DNA of 28,135 nt. It comes from a virus. Shown here piece by piece: positions 9,380-17,579 of this stretch. A model generated the notes under the pieces. It ran no database searches. It worked only from the letters and a program-made list of their open reading frames with translations, and was not told where the DNA came from. How positions within the stretch are numbered: position 1 is the first letter of the stretch; each line of letters opens with the position of its first letter. Made by a program: the position numbers and the translations under genes. The stretch is from positions 1 to 28,135 of the IMG/VR virus record IMGVR_UViG_3300030044_000177. The stretch is one strand, 5' to 3'.

Positions 9380-9871
9380 TTAAACCTCCCCTTCTTTCCA
9401 ACTACCAGTCTTGCCGCCAACGATCCAATAATGACCAGACGCAGGACCGAAAGAGCGTTCGTACAAACGCCGCTTGGCCTCAGTTCTTTGATTGCTCAAT
9501 ATTCCAATCACAAGAGGCACGCTCAACCTTTCCGCAGCGCTCTTTGCAAACTCGCAAAGCCTTGCCGCACGCCCTCCCTTGGCTTGGCGAAAATCAGGCG
9601 CAACAAAAATAGCCCTTTCGACCAAGGATAGATCATCCGTGTACCATAGGCTTTCGACCCTCAAAAGTATAGCCGCCTCAAGCGGTTTACCCTGTTCGCC
9701 GATTATGCCGACGATACCGTGATGAAAATTTAGAGACGACCAAATCTCGGAAAGCAGTTTTTCCGGGTTTGGTCGAGAAAGCCCATTTTCCTCGCATGCC
9801 GCCAAAGATAAATCCATCATTGGGATTACGTCCTCTGGCGTTCCGGTTCGGACTGTGATTTCGTTTTCCAT
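9380..9871 (-). CDS. GNAT-family N-acetyltransferase
   Basis: A 163-aa product from an ATG at 9871 that overlaps the previous TAA by one base (TAATG). It opens with ITVRTGTPEDVIPMMDL, the usual first strand and helix of GNAT enzymes. A central FVAPDFRQAKGGRAARLCEF stretch resembles motif A, where the acetyl-CoA pyrophosphate loop (R/Q-x-x-G-x-G/A) lies. The C-terminal LYERSFGPASGHYWIVGG resembles the terminal GNAT strands. The length is normal for a single GNAT domain. The acceptor is unknown; phage GNAT proteins may modify virion or host proteins. The gene lies between a small virion protein and the 1373-aa internal protein, so it is co-expressed with late genes. Confidence in the fold is good; the substrate is open. 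Confidence 0.75.
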   Translation of the reverse strand: MENEITVRTGTPEDVIPMMDLSLAACEENGLSRPNPEKLLSEIWSSLNFHHGIVGIIGEQGKPLEAAILLRVESLWYTDDLSLVERAIFVAPDFRQAKGGRAARLCEFAKSAAERLSVPLVIGILSNQRTEAKRRLYERSFGPASGHYWIVGGKTGSWKEGEV

Positions 9872-10371
9872 TAGTCCTTCTTAGGCCCAGGCAGACCTTT
9901 AAGCGTCTTGATCGTATTGGCGCGGTATTGGTTTACGAAACCATCTAAAGCTTTGTGTCCCGCATCCATGTCGCCATCGCCAGCCGTCATAACCTGATCG
10001 GGCGAAAGTACATATTCACCGCCGGCCAAGACGCAGGGGACTGGCGCGCCGACATTGCTCATTGACCCGCCGTCCGCTTTCGTCGGTAGCTCACTTCCAT
10101 AAGGACCGCTCCCGCCCGCGTAGGGGATATGCCCATGCCCGCCGTAGGGCAGGCCACCGAACATGCGCTTGACGTGCTCGAACCCCGCCGCCGTGTTGCC
10201 CTCGCCCATTGCGGAGACGATATCGGCTGGCAGGACATAGGCCCCGCTCGGAACGTGAACCGGCAGATGATCCGTTCGCCCAGACACGCGCGAGTGGATC
10301 GGCCCGACGTGCAACTTGATTGCGCCACCTTCCGCGCGGGCGATGCGGAGGGCGTGTTCAGCGGCGATCAC
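9871..10371 (-). CDS. Conserved phage virion-module protein of unknown function
   Basis: A 166-aa product starting at a GTG (10371) that overlaps the previous TGA in a GTGA arrangement. I recognise the general type from phage late modules but know no defined function. Two related motifs are visible: SGAYVLPADIVSAMGEGNT near residue 45 and GGEYVLSPDQVMTAGDGDM near residue 120. Both follow the pattern G-x-YVL-x-(A/P)D-x-V and may be an internal duplication. The middle is Gly/His/Tyr-rich (YGGHGHIPYAGGSGPYG), and a KADGGSM motif resembles short motifs in other proteins of this window. There is no signal peptide or membrane segment. Position between the nozzle-like genes and the internal protein suggests a tail or internal virion component, by inference only. 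Confidence 0.55.
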   Translation of the reverse strand: MIAAEHALRIARAEGGAIKLHVGPIHSRVSGRTDHLPVHVPSGAYVLPADIVSAMGEGNTAAGFEHVKRMFGGLPYGGHGHIPYAGGSGPYGSELPTKADGGSMSNVGAPVPCVLAGGEYVLSPDQVMTAGDGDMDAGHKALDGFVNQYRANTIKTLKGLPGPKKD

Positions 10372-10709
10372 GAATACCCCACCGTCAACGTCTGCCCCGA
10401 TCCAGGCGCGACCACTATACCGTATTGCGTCGGAATATTCACGACATATACCCCCGCCGTCGTAGGCGTGACATAGATTTGGTTTGTTGTCGCGCTTGCT
10501 GACGTGGCGTCGTAGATAGCCCCCGCAGCCCCGCCTACAATCACGCTAACCGTGCAAACGCGCCCCGCCGACGCTTTCACGACCGTGGCCGCCGTCATGC
10601 CGGCGACATTCGCCGTCCCTTGCACACTCAGATAAGTCTGCGCAGCTCCGTTGATCGCCTTGACGATATTTTGTGCGGCAGTGAGAATATCGGAAAGAGA
10701 AGCCGCCAT
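10368..10709 (-). CDS. Small beta-rich phage structural protein
   Basis: A 113-aa product. I choose the ATG at 10709, which overlaps the preceding TGA by one base (TGATG); in-frame upstream starts would only extend into the previous gene. The N-terminus (MAASLSDILTAAQNIVKAI) is a short helix. The rest alternates beta-strands with Gly/Thr turns, including GRVCTVSVIVGGAAGAIYDA and a final VAPGSGQTLTVGYS. This helix-plus-beta-sandwich layout resembles a common small phage family found near nozzle genes, possibly a decoration or fibre-attachment protein. No catalytic motif is visible. The fold is inferred from pattern; the function is unknown. Confidence 0.55.
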   Translation of the reverse strand: MAASLSDILTAAQNIVKAINGAAQTYLSVQGTANVAGMTAATVVKASAGRVCTVSVIVGGAAGAIYDATSASATTNQIYVTPTTAGVYVVNIPTQYGIVVAPGSGQTLTVGYS

Positions 10710-13522
10710 CAGAATTTCCCGTCTGCGCATACTCTGTATCTCAGCGCCCCCATGCGCCACCACGTCCCTGCATCACTCGACGAAACCGTAATCGAAATCA
10801 GTCTCGCCCTAATGCGAGGACTAAACCAAGTTGAGGCTTGCGTAACCGTAAACGGCCCGTAAGTCGTCGGTGTCTGCCCAGGGTAATCGCACGCATTGAA
10901 CGTAATGCTAATCGAGGCCAATTGAGATTGACTGTAATAGCCCCATTTGAAATCTGGCCATACTTGATCCAAGAAAGCCTTTTGATCACCTTCTGCGATG
11001 GCAAAATATCCCGTCGTAAAGCTCGACACCATCGCAGCGCCGTCCGCGTCTGGCGATATTTCGTGCTGATATATATATTGGTTGGCCGGATCGTAACCAA
11101 TCGGAGGGCCGAGAACGCTATTGTCGATCCACGCGGTTCGCCCTAGCGTGCCGAACTCCCATGCGTTAAGTACCGTGTTGACCCGGATATATGCCGCGTT
11201 CTCTCCATTTCCGCCAATTACAGGGTAGTACCATGTCACTTCATTGAATAGAGAGTTAGGCGCGCATGTGATTTTCGACAGGTTCGCGAGGTCAAGATTT
11301 TGAAACACCACGTCCCATATCGGGCAGAGAAGCGGCGTCACGCCATCGCCGCTCAACGTGAAGAATTGGCTTCGCCCCATCCAGTAAACGATACCGCCTA
11401 GAATGCCCATAGCCCGACGTGCGATTAGACCGCATCCCTGGCCTAGTTGGTTGAACGAATAGACGTATGGAGTTCCAATGTACTGCATTGACCATAGGCC
11501 AATGTCCGTCCAAAGCAACCCTTGCTGTTGAGCTTGAATGGCCCCGATGATCGCCGATCCCGTCGATAACCGATACGATCCTGCTTGATTGGTAGTCTGG
11601 GCAACCCAAACATTGTAGTTAGATACGTCGCACCAGCGGATCAAGAGCGGATCAATTATCCCGGAAAACGTCGTCCCCCATGCGATAACCTGTCTTTGAG
11701 GCATAGCTACGAAAAAACCCGTAGATAATATTGGGCAATTTGTAATTGGCGCTATTTGCATCGCACTCGATATTGGGTCCCAAGCATATATTGGACCATA
11801 GTTAACATTGGTTCCAGACACACTAGTAGGTGCATAGCCCAGCGGGCATGCTAGCAGTACTTCTCCCCAATTGTCTAGCACCCAATTTGTTGCATTTATA
11901 TTCGAGCTTACCGCGCCTTGGTTTACGTACCCAGATGAAACAACATTTTGTGCCGAATAAACAAATGTTGCATTACCTCCGACAAAGGATACAGAACCTC
12001 CACTAACCCAAGATAATGCACTGCCAGAAAGCGCATAACTTATGGTTGTCGTTGTCGCTGAGGATACAACAAAACTTCCGTTCCACGATGTCGGGTAAAC
12101 CCCGTTCACCGTTATAAATGAGCCAACATATGGAACAACTTCTATTTCAATGGAACCGCCAGAACCCCATGACAAGGCGCTTCCAGATAATGCATATGTT
12201 ACGCTTCCAGATGTTGTTGAAATAACAGTGTACGTTCCGTTCCACGTAGCCGGAGAAACTATTCCTGAGACAGTTATTGTAGCTCCCGCTCCATACGTAA
12301 AATTTATGTCCGATGGAACAAGTAAGGTAACGGCGCTAGTTGTTGAACTTCCCCCCGAAACCGGCACGCTAGGCCGGCTTAGAGACAATCCAATATTCAA
12401 TGTAACAACGCTAGTTGTTGACGATCCGCCGATTATAATATTTGAGCCACCATGCGCAGTAAAAATATTTGGACTTCCTGATGTACCAAAAACATATTCA
12501 GTATTTATATAGAATGACCAGTAATTAGGTACTTGCGTAACAATATAATTTCCATATACCGAATTTCCTCCAACAGATACTTCATTTGGAATTGAAAAAG
12601 TATCACCAACATTGTATCCATGATCAGCTAATATAACCATTACTATAACAGAATTGTCAATAGGAACAAATACGGGAGTCAATCCACTATTAGAAAGACT
12701 ACCTCCGCTAACATACGCTCCAGGCGTCGATTGATATGCGTTTATTATTACAGATGTAACTGTGCATGATTGAACGATACCGCACCCATTCCATCCAACC
12801 GGATTTATGCCCGTATAAGAAACTCCCTCTCCTACCAAAAATGGCGGAGATGTTTGCAACGCAAATGTAAAAGTAATTGATGCTAAATTACCACTTACAG
12901 AAGACGATCCGCCAGTTATAGCTAAAGGTGACGTTAATGTTGTATATTTTGGATAAATTATATTATCCAACTTGTCTAAAGCATAGATATATATATCAAA
13001 TGCGGTAATAGAATATATATTATATAAACCAAAAATTACTAATCCGCCGACACTTACGGGAGTGCTAACATATATCTGCGTAACTCCAGCTGGAGGAGAT
13101 GTAGAGTTGTTTTTTATAATTATAAATCCTGACGGATCAGCGACGAAGTTTACCCGCGTATAGCCAGATGAGACTTTAGGTGTGATATCATAAATATTAT
13201 TTGCATTAGTAGATGCGGTAGTTATCCCAGAGCCATTGGTAAGACAGGTTATCGCGACTAACGACGTTGATTGCGTATTCGATGTCCCGTAGGCAATCCA
13301 TTTGTTTGCGTTAGTGTCTTCCCAACCCCAAATCGCGCGGACAACCGAAGTAATCTGCGTCGCGTAGAACTTCGCCCAACCTCCGAGTTTTTCGACTAGG
13401 GTAAGCCCCTGCGGATCGGGTTTGAGCCGCACAAGCTGCGTCTGAGAAATCCCAGCAGAATTCAGGGCATTTGTCTCGTTGACTACGACTCCCCCGGTGA
13501 TTTTCAGCGCGTTATGAGGCAT
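10709..13522 (-). CDS. Tail nozzle / DNA-stabilisation-like protein with inserted beta modules
   Basis: A 937-aa product from ATG 13522, three bases after the adaptor stop. The N-terminal 100 residues (LVEKLGGWAKFYATQ, VVRAIWGWED) and the C-terminal about 350 residues (WGTTFSGIIDPLLIRWCDVS; IRARLISITVSSSDAGTWWR, ending LRYRVCADGKF) look like the beta-propeller-type proteins that close the podovirus tail (P22 gp10 or T7 gp12-like). The middle, about residues 110-560, is different. It is Ser/Thr/Gly/Val-rich, made of repeated beta modules, and more AT-rich in DNA than its neighbours. Two copies of a WNG-(T/S)-(Y/F) ... YALSGSALSW-x-SGGS unit are nearly identical. A DHGYNVGDTFSIP segment belongs to a module common in phage nozzle proteins. 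I infer a nozzle protein whose surface loop carries inserted Ig-like repeats. Confidence 0.65.
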   Translation of the reverse strand: MPHNALKITGGVVVNETNALNSAGISQTQLVRLKPDPQGLTLVEKLGGWAKFYATQITSVVRAIWGWEDTNANKWIAYGTSNTQSTSLVAITCLTNGSGITTASTNANNIYDITPKVSSGYTRVNFVADPSGFIIIKNNSTSPPAGVTQIYVSTPVSVGGLVIFGLYNIYSITAFDIYIYALDKLDNIIYPKYTTLTSPLAITGGSSSVSGNLASITFTFALQTSPPFLVGEGVSYTGINPVGWNGCGIVQSCTVTSVIINAYQSTPGAYVSGGSLSNSGLTPVFVPIDNSVIVMVILADHGYNVGDTFSIPNEVSVGGNSVYGNYIVTQVPNYWSFYINTEYVFGTSGSPNIFTAHGGSNIIIGGSSTTSVVTLNIGLSLSRPSVPVSGGSSTTSAVTLLVPSDINFTYGAGATITVSGIVSPATWNGTYTVISTTSGSVTYALSGSALSWGSGGSIEIEVVPYVGSFITVNGVYPTSWNGSFVVSSATTTTISYALSGSALSWVSGGSVSFVGGNATFVYSAQNVVSSGYVNQGAVSSNINATNWVLDNWGEVLLACPLGYAPTSVSGTNVNYGPIYAWDPISSAMQIAPITNCPILSTGFFVAMPQRQVIAWGTTFSGIIDPLLIRWCDVSNYNVWVAQTTNQAGSYRLSTGSAIIGAIQAQQQGLLWTDIGLWSMQYIGTPYVYSFNQLGQGCGLIARRAMGILGGIVYWMGRSQFFTLSGDGVTPLLCPIWDVVFQNLDLANLSKITCAPNSLFNEVTWYYPVIGGNGENAAYIRVNTVLNAWEFGTLGRTAWIDNSVLGPPIGYDPANQYIYQHEISPDADGAAMVSSFTTGYFAIAEGDQKAFLDQVWPDFKWGYYSQSQLASISITFNACDYPGQTPTTYGPFTVTQASTWFSPRIRARLISITVSSSDAGTWWRMGALRYRVCADGKF
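11995..12254 (-). repeat. Two near-identical beta-module repeats within the nozzle-like gene
   Basis: Two copies, at about 12153-12254 and 11995-12092, encode WNG-(T/S)-(Y/F)-x-V ... YALSGSALSW-x-SGGS. The YALSGSALSW block is identical in both, pointing to a recent duplication. Each unit resembles a short Ig-like beta module. Confidence 0.75.
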
Positions 13523-13525
13523 GAG

Positions 13526-14296
13526 TTATCTACTCGGCGTCGCTACGGGCGATTGCGATTGCGACGACCAAGCCGCATCGCGGAATTTCTTTCTATTCTC
13601 AAGCTCCTTTGCGCTAGCCAAAAGCGTTTGATACTGAGTTTCGTACGATCCCGGCATTTCTGGATCATTAGAAGTAGGTAAAAAGTTTCTTTGAAATTGC
13701 GCAATATAGACCATACTAGCATTAATCAACAAATCAGGGTAATTTGTTGATATATACGTCGTTCCGGCCCCATTTGTGCCAGCGGTCGCATAAAGGGATT
13801 GCAAGTTTTGCGTACCCGTAATCGTCAAGGCATAGTTCTGGTCAGGGTAAGGACCAAAAAGCAGGTTTGCCGATGTATTACCACCAGTTGCCTGATCACC
13901 ACCATATACCGCGAGCCATAAAGGAGGACCAGTATAGGAACTGTCGTTATAAGTGTTCTGAATTATCTCTTTTGACGTAGGTAACAACGGCACATTTGAA
14001 GTTCCGCTCGTATAAGAAACCGTTTGTATCGTCTGTAGATCATTAACAGAAACCGCAAGCGTATTCGTTCCTGCCGTAAGATTATAAGTCATGTTGACAA
14101 CGACAGAATTTAACAAATCTAAATCACGCTGAATACGCAACTCGGCATAATTCAGCATAGACGGAATCATGGCCTGCGCAGCCGTGTCAACGGGCGTCAC
14201 CACGCCTCCGACCGTCGAATAGTTTAGAACTGCCATCGTGCATATTTGCGTGACGTACATATTATACGTCAGAGCATTTGTGTTAGGATTTGTCAT
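13526..14296 (-). CDS. Head-tail adaptor (SU10-like phage adaptor) protein
   Basis: A 256-aa product. The ATG at 14296 overlaps the TGA of the beta-helix gene in an ATGA arrangement, which sets the start; earlier in-frame codons lie inside that gene. The N-terminus (MTNPNTNALTYNMYVTQICT) and later blocks such as LNYAELRIQRDLDLL, GPPLWLAVYGGD and NYPDLLINASMVYIAQF follow the recurring pattern of phage adaptor proteins that sit below the portal in short-tailed phages. The C-terminus (SYETQYQTLLASAKELENRK) is helical and charged, also typical. It lies directly before the nozzle-like gene, the expected neighbour. No signal peptide or enzymatic motif is present. Recognition is from family recall. 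Confidence 0.65.
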   Translation of the reverse strand: MTNPNTNALTYNMYVTQICTMAVLNYSTVGGVVTPVDTAAQAMIPSMLNYAELRIQRDLDLLNSVVVNMTYNLTAGTNTLAVSVNDLQTIQTVSYTSGTSNVPLLPTSKEIIQNTYNDSSYTGPPLWLAVYGGDQATGGNTSANLLFGPYPDQNYALTITGTQNLQSLYATAGTNGAGTTYISTNYPDLLINASMVYIAQFQRNFLPTSNDPEMPGSYETQYQTLLASAKELENRKKFRDAAWSSQSQSPVATPSR

Positions 14297-16272
14297 AGCC
14301 CAAACCACTTGACGGTCGGCGCGACGGTATAGCTCGGCGTCCATGTCTGCCCTGGGCCAACCGTCAAGCAACCGATCGTCAAACCCGTTGTGGTTCCACC
14401 AACTGCAAGCGCCGAAACCGCGCCGCCGGTGATGCAGATGCTAACAGGAAACGGGTAGGTGTTCGTCTGCGCAACCGTCGTCGCGGGGATCGACGGCGCT
14501 CCGCTCAGATACCCCGTAGGGTTGAACCCTGGAATGTACTCAAAAGCCTGCTGCGCAGACGTCGTGTAGTTGACGATACCCGTTCCGCCTGCGGTCAGCG
14601 AGCCGCCGGTGAAAGCGACGCCAACACCCGCAGCGGAGCTATCAATCGCGTAAGCGCCCGATCCGGGGATGATGACGTTCCCCGTACCGTAGATGAGCGT
14701 CGCCCCGCTGGAAATCGTGATCCCGCTGAAAGTCGCCCCGACGTTCTCGACGTGGTTGTTGCTTATATCCCAGTCAACGGGTCCGCCTGTCACTCCACTG
14801 AGGAAGTTCGCAAGATAAATCCCGTCCTTCGTCGAGCCGACGACGGTGTTGTGGTTGAGCGCAATGCGCGACTGCGCGTATCCCGCGGTGTTAGTGTAGA
14901 TACCCCAACCCGTTGGGGTCATGACATGGTTCCCGTTGACCTGCTCGTCGCGAAGTTGCCCGAGCAGCGCGATGCCGTTCTCTACGCTGCTATAGGACCA
15001 ATTTTCGTTGATCTGATCGCCGAAGGCCAAGCCACAAGTCGCGGACGGCGCGGAATAGGCCCCGGCAATGATGAAATCGTTCCCGTAAGCCCGATTGTTG
15101 TAGAGTTTGAACCCGGAATGACACGGGTCGAGATCGAACCCATCCCAGAGCCTCGGGTAAGTAATCGTGATCGCGACCGGCGACCCCGCCGACCCAACCG
15201 TCTGTGAGTTGTTGACGGTGTAGGTTCCAACGCCGCCGGTCCCGGTGCCGACCGAGGTCAGGTTCGTTGACCCCGCGACGCCGGCCCCCGTCACGACGTC
15301 CTGAGTTATCGGCGATATCCCGACCGCGACCTGTCCCGATGTGACAGACAGGATTGTTAGCGTGGTCCCGCTGATGTATCCCTGGCCTACAAATGGCACG
15401 ATCTTTGAACACGCCCGCGCAACGTTGTTGTGCCAATTCCCGTCCTGCGCGAACTGCCCCGGCGTGCCGAAGGAGTAGTAACAGTTTGTAAAAACATCAT
15501 GGACGTAATTCGCATCAATGTCTGTGTTTATACCTGCGTCTTCGATCCCGTTGTCAGAAGTAGCTATGACTTCGTTGTACTTCGCTTCCGCGAACTGGAC
15601 GCCCGCGTTAATCAGGATGCCATCGCTGCGCCGGGTAAATGGCGCGAGCGCCCCGCCGTTCACCAAACAATGATAAATACCGGCGTGGTTTCCGTTGAGC
15701 GTGACGACTGGAGTTCCATTGATCGACGGCGCAACAAACCCGGATGCGCTGTCGCCGTCGCATTCGATCCTCACGTCTGCCGGAACCGATACGAAGGCCG
15801 TGTAGTTTAACCCTGCCGGAATATGCAGCGTCCCGCCGGCCGTACCAAGCGCAGCCATGATTGCAGTGAATTGCGTTGTCGAGGCAGAACCCGTTGGCGC
15901 GCCCCAAATGTTAGGCGTCGCCGAGAATTTACTAAAGTCCGCGACATAGCATCCTGCTACAGATTGGATTTGCGCGCCGTTATCAGCATTGGCGCACGTT
16001 CCGCCGACTGTAAGGTTATACCACGCAGTCCCGCCGTCGCCTGAGGTCGCGTAGTTGTCACGAATGATCGCCGGGTACAACGTCGTGTTTGTGATTGCCT
16101 GGACTGCGGGTGTATTTACGAAATGCGGAGTAGCGCCATTAGACACCGCCGTTCCGGCAGGCAATGTAGCCGTCCCTGTAACCGTAAGATTGTTGAACGT
16201 CGGAGACGGATAAGTTTGCGCCATAGCCGACGATGCGAGCAAAGAAGCGGCAAAAACCGTCAGCTTACGCAA
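14293..16272 (-). CDS. Exported right-handed beta-helix (tailspike-like) protein
   Basis: I set the start at TTG 16272 (659 aa). GGAGG lies six bases upstream, and the resulting N-terminus MRKLTVFAASLLASSAMAQ is a clean Sec signal peptide with cleavage after AMA. A TTG at 16293 would add seven residues without a comparable SD. After TYPSPTFNNLTVTGTATLP, common in phage surface proteins, comes a beta-helix region from about residue 130: FTAIMAALGTAGGTLHIPAG, then repeated short strands (GILINAG, NGIEDAG, GIYTNTAG, ISNNHVENV) typical of pectate-lyase-like folds. A Gly/Thr-rich module (GTGTGGVGTYTV) sits inside near residues 295-375. No catalytic residues were assigned. Likely a polysaccharide-binding or -cleaving protein. 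Its place between two connector genes is odd, as is a signal peptide on a presumed virion protein. Confidence 0.7.
   Translation of the reverse strand: MRKLTVFAASLLASSAMAQTYPSPTFNNLTVTGTATLPAGTAVSNGATPHFVNTPAVQAITNTTLYPAIIRDNYATSGDGGTAWYNLTVGGTCANADNGAQIQSVAGCYVADFSKFSATPNIWGAPTGSASTTQFTAIMAALGTAGGTLHIPAGLNYTAFVSVPADVRIECDGDSASGFVAPSINGTPVVTLNGNHAGIYHCLVNGGALAPFTRRSDGILINAGVQFAEAKYNEVIATSDNGIEDAGINTDIDANYVHDVFTNCYYSFGTPGQFAQDGNWHNNVARACSKIVPFVGQGYISGTTLTILSVTSGQVAVGISPITQDVVTGAGVAGSTNLTSVGTGTGGVGTYTVNNSQTVGSAGSPVAITITYPRLWDGFDLDPCHSGFKLYNNRAYGNDFIIAGAYSAPSATCGLAFGDQINENWSYSSVENGIALLGQLRDEQVNGNHVMTPTGWGIYTNTAGYAQSRIALNHNTVVGSTKDGIYLANFLSGVTGGPVDWDISNNHVENVGATFSGITISSGATLIYGTGNVIIPGSGAYAIDSSAAGVGVAFTGGSLTAGGTGIVNYTTSAQQAFEYIPGFNPTGYLSGAPSIPATTVAQTNTYPFPVSICITGGAVSALAVGGTTTGLTIGCLTVGPGQTWTPSYTVAPTVKWFGL
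15155..15385 (-). other. Gly/Thr beta module (copy in beta-helix protein)
   Basis: This segment encodes ISGTTLTILSVTSGQVAVG through GTGTGGVGTYTVNNSQTV and a final short strand. It shares layout and key residues with the modules at 18105-18328 and 19505-19762 and interrupts the beta-helix strands. Read as an inserted surface domain, by inference. Confidence 0.6.
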
Positions 16273-16889
16273 AAGATACCTCCATTGATCCAAAGCCTAT
16301 TCGGGTAAAGCGGCATCGAGGCCGGTACAACCGTTGTGTATGATCCTCCCGGCGTCACAGAGACAACCCCGCCGTCACTCCAATAGGTTCCAGAAGTGAG
16401 CGGGACGGTCGTCGGCAATGGATATCGACCGCCCGCCGTTACGCACAGAACCCCGGCAACGCCGTTCGCAGAATATGGATTAGCCGTATCGACCCAATAC
16501 AGACCACCGCCAGCAGGAGGCGTCCTAGGTAGGTTTGGAAGCGCGCCAATGCTGCTAAGCTGGCAAAGGAACAAAAGCTCGTTTGGATAGCCTGTTGGCG
16601 AATAGGTTACGCCTTGAGGCCCTTCATCGGCGACATAGAACTCCGGCCTTGGATTGATAATAGGTAGCGGATCGGCAGGAATAAAAATAGATCGGGCTTG
16701 CTCTTGCGGAGTATCGTAACACCGATCACAAACTAGAATGCGGAGATTTTGCAGCTTCGTACCATTCCAGTCGTACTGATACTTTAGATCGACGTGGTTA
16801 TAACGAAATCCGCAACGGTCGCAAATAGCATGCGCTTCCGGCGAGCGAGCATTTGTTCTAGCTCTGCCGGCGCGACTGGCGTAAGCCAT
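16260..16889 (-). CDS. Zinc-ribbon phage protein with Trp/Gly repeats
   Basis: A 209-aa product whose ATG directly follows the TAA of the adaptor gene. The N-terminal third contains two CxxC pairs, C23/C26 (CDRCGF) and C54/C57 (CDRCYD), spaced like a zinc ribbon. PQEQARSIFIPADPLPIINP follows, a stretch I recall from phage connector-region proteins. The C-terminal part has three related short repeats: LYWVDT ... GVLCVTAGG, TYWSDGGVVSVTPGG and RLWINGGIFCVS. Each is a Trp followed by Gly-Gly and hydrophobic strands, suggesting a small repeat fold. The gene lies between a gp4-like adaptor and the beta-helix gene, so a connector or tail accessory role is likely. Zinc binding and function are inferred. 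Confidence 0.6.
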   Translation of the reverse strand: MAYASRAGRARTNARSPEAHAICDRCGFRYNHVDLKYQYDWNGTKLQNLRILVCDRCYDTPQEQARSIFIPADPLPIINPRPEFYVADEGPQGVTYSPTGYPNELLFLCQLSSIGALPNLPRTPPAGGGLYWVDTANPYSANGVAGVLCVTAGGRYPLPTTVPLTSGTYWSDGGVVSVTPGGSYTTVVPASMPLYPNRLWINGGIFCVS

Positions 16890-17579
16890 TTACCTATAGT
16901 ACCCCGATAGTTGAGGAGAAACATAAAAATCACTATTTTCCGTGTTCGTCAATGCCGCCGCCGTCCAAGCCGCCGTAGCCGCCGCCGAAAGTCCCATTGC
17001 GCGCTCTGGAGCCCAGCTAATCGCAAGCTCAGCCGCCAGACCCTTAGCAAAAGCATTTAACCAAAGATAAGGAATGTCCGCCACCTGACCATTTGTGAAC
17101 GCCGCATCCTGAATTTGCAACACGGCATAATAAGTGAACGAAACCTCGTTACCGTCAGGAACGGGATAAAAGTTGATAGTCGGCGTCAACGTGCGATTGT
17201 GCCAATAAACCGTTGGCGGCGCTTGCTGCGTCGGATTTGGATAGCTAACATATTCCGTCCGAGAGACAGGGAAAAGATAGCGGTTCGTGTTCGCCGCGCC
17301 GCCAGGGACGGTCATGTAGAGATCGAGGATTTCAACCAAGTTCGGACTGACCGAATATGTTGCGGTTCCCTGAACGAAATTGACTGTAGTTGGCGCGACC
17401 TTCCAGAGATTGACGCCTTTATTCGCCCAATCCCCTAAGACAAAGTTAGCCGCCATTCTGGCGCTTTCCATATGCTCTTGCAACAACGCCGTAGGGCGAA
17501 TGCCGCACATATGGAAAGCTTGGATGGTAAGTTGAGCAATCGACGGATTGAACGAGTAAGTCCCGCTCGACGACGCCAT
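16890..17579 (-). CDS. Head-completion / gp4-like head-tail adaptor
   Basis: A 229-aa product with its ATG at 17579 overlapping the previous TAA (TAATG). The opening GTYSFNPSIAQLTIQAFHMC then GIRPTALLQEHMESAR, the central NKGVNLWKV and VQGTATYSV, and the SRTEYVSYPNPTQQAPPTVYW block are highly characteristic of P22 gp4-like adaptor proteins in short-tailed phages. These form a ring under the portal and seal the DNA-filled head. INFYPVPDG, DIPYLWLNAFAKGLAAELAI and the Ala-rich helix near the C-terminus also fit. The length is normal. It lies after the head-protein genes, as expected for a connector. No anomalies are visible. This is among the more secure structural assignments here. Confidence 0.75.
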   Translation of the reverse strand: MASSSGTYSFNPSIAQLTIQAFHMCGIRPTALLQEHMESARMAANFVLGDWANKGVNLWKVAPTTVNFVQGTATYSVSPNLVEILDLYMTVPGGAANTNRYLFPVSRTEYVSYPNPTQQAPPTVYWHNRTLTPTINFYPVPDGNEVSFTYYAVLQIQDAAFTNGQVADIPYLWLNAFAKGLAAELAISWAPERAMGLSAAATAAWTAAALTNTENSDFYVSPQLSGYYR

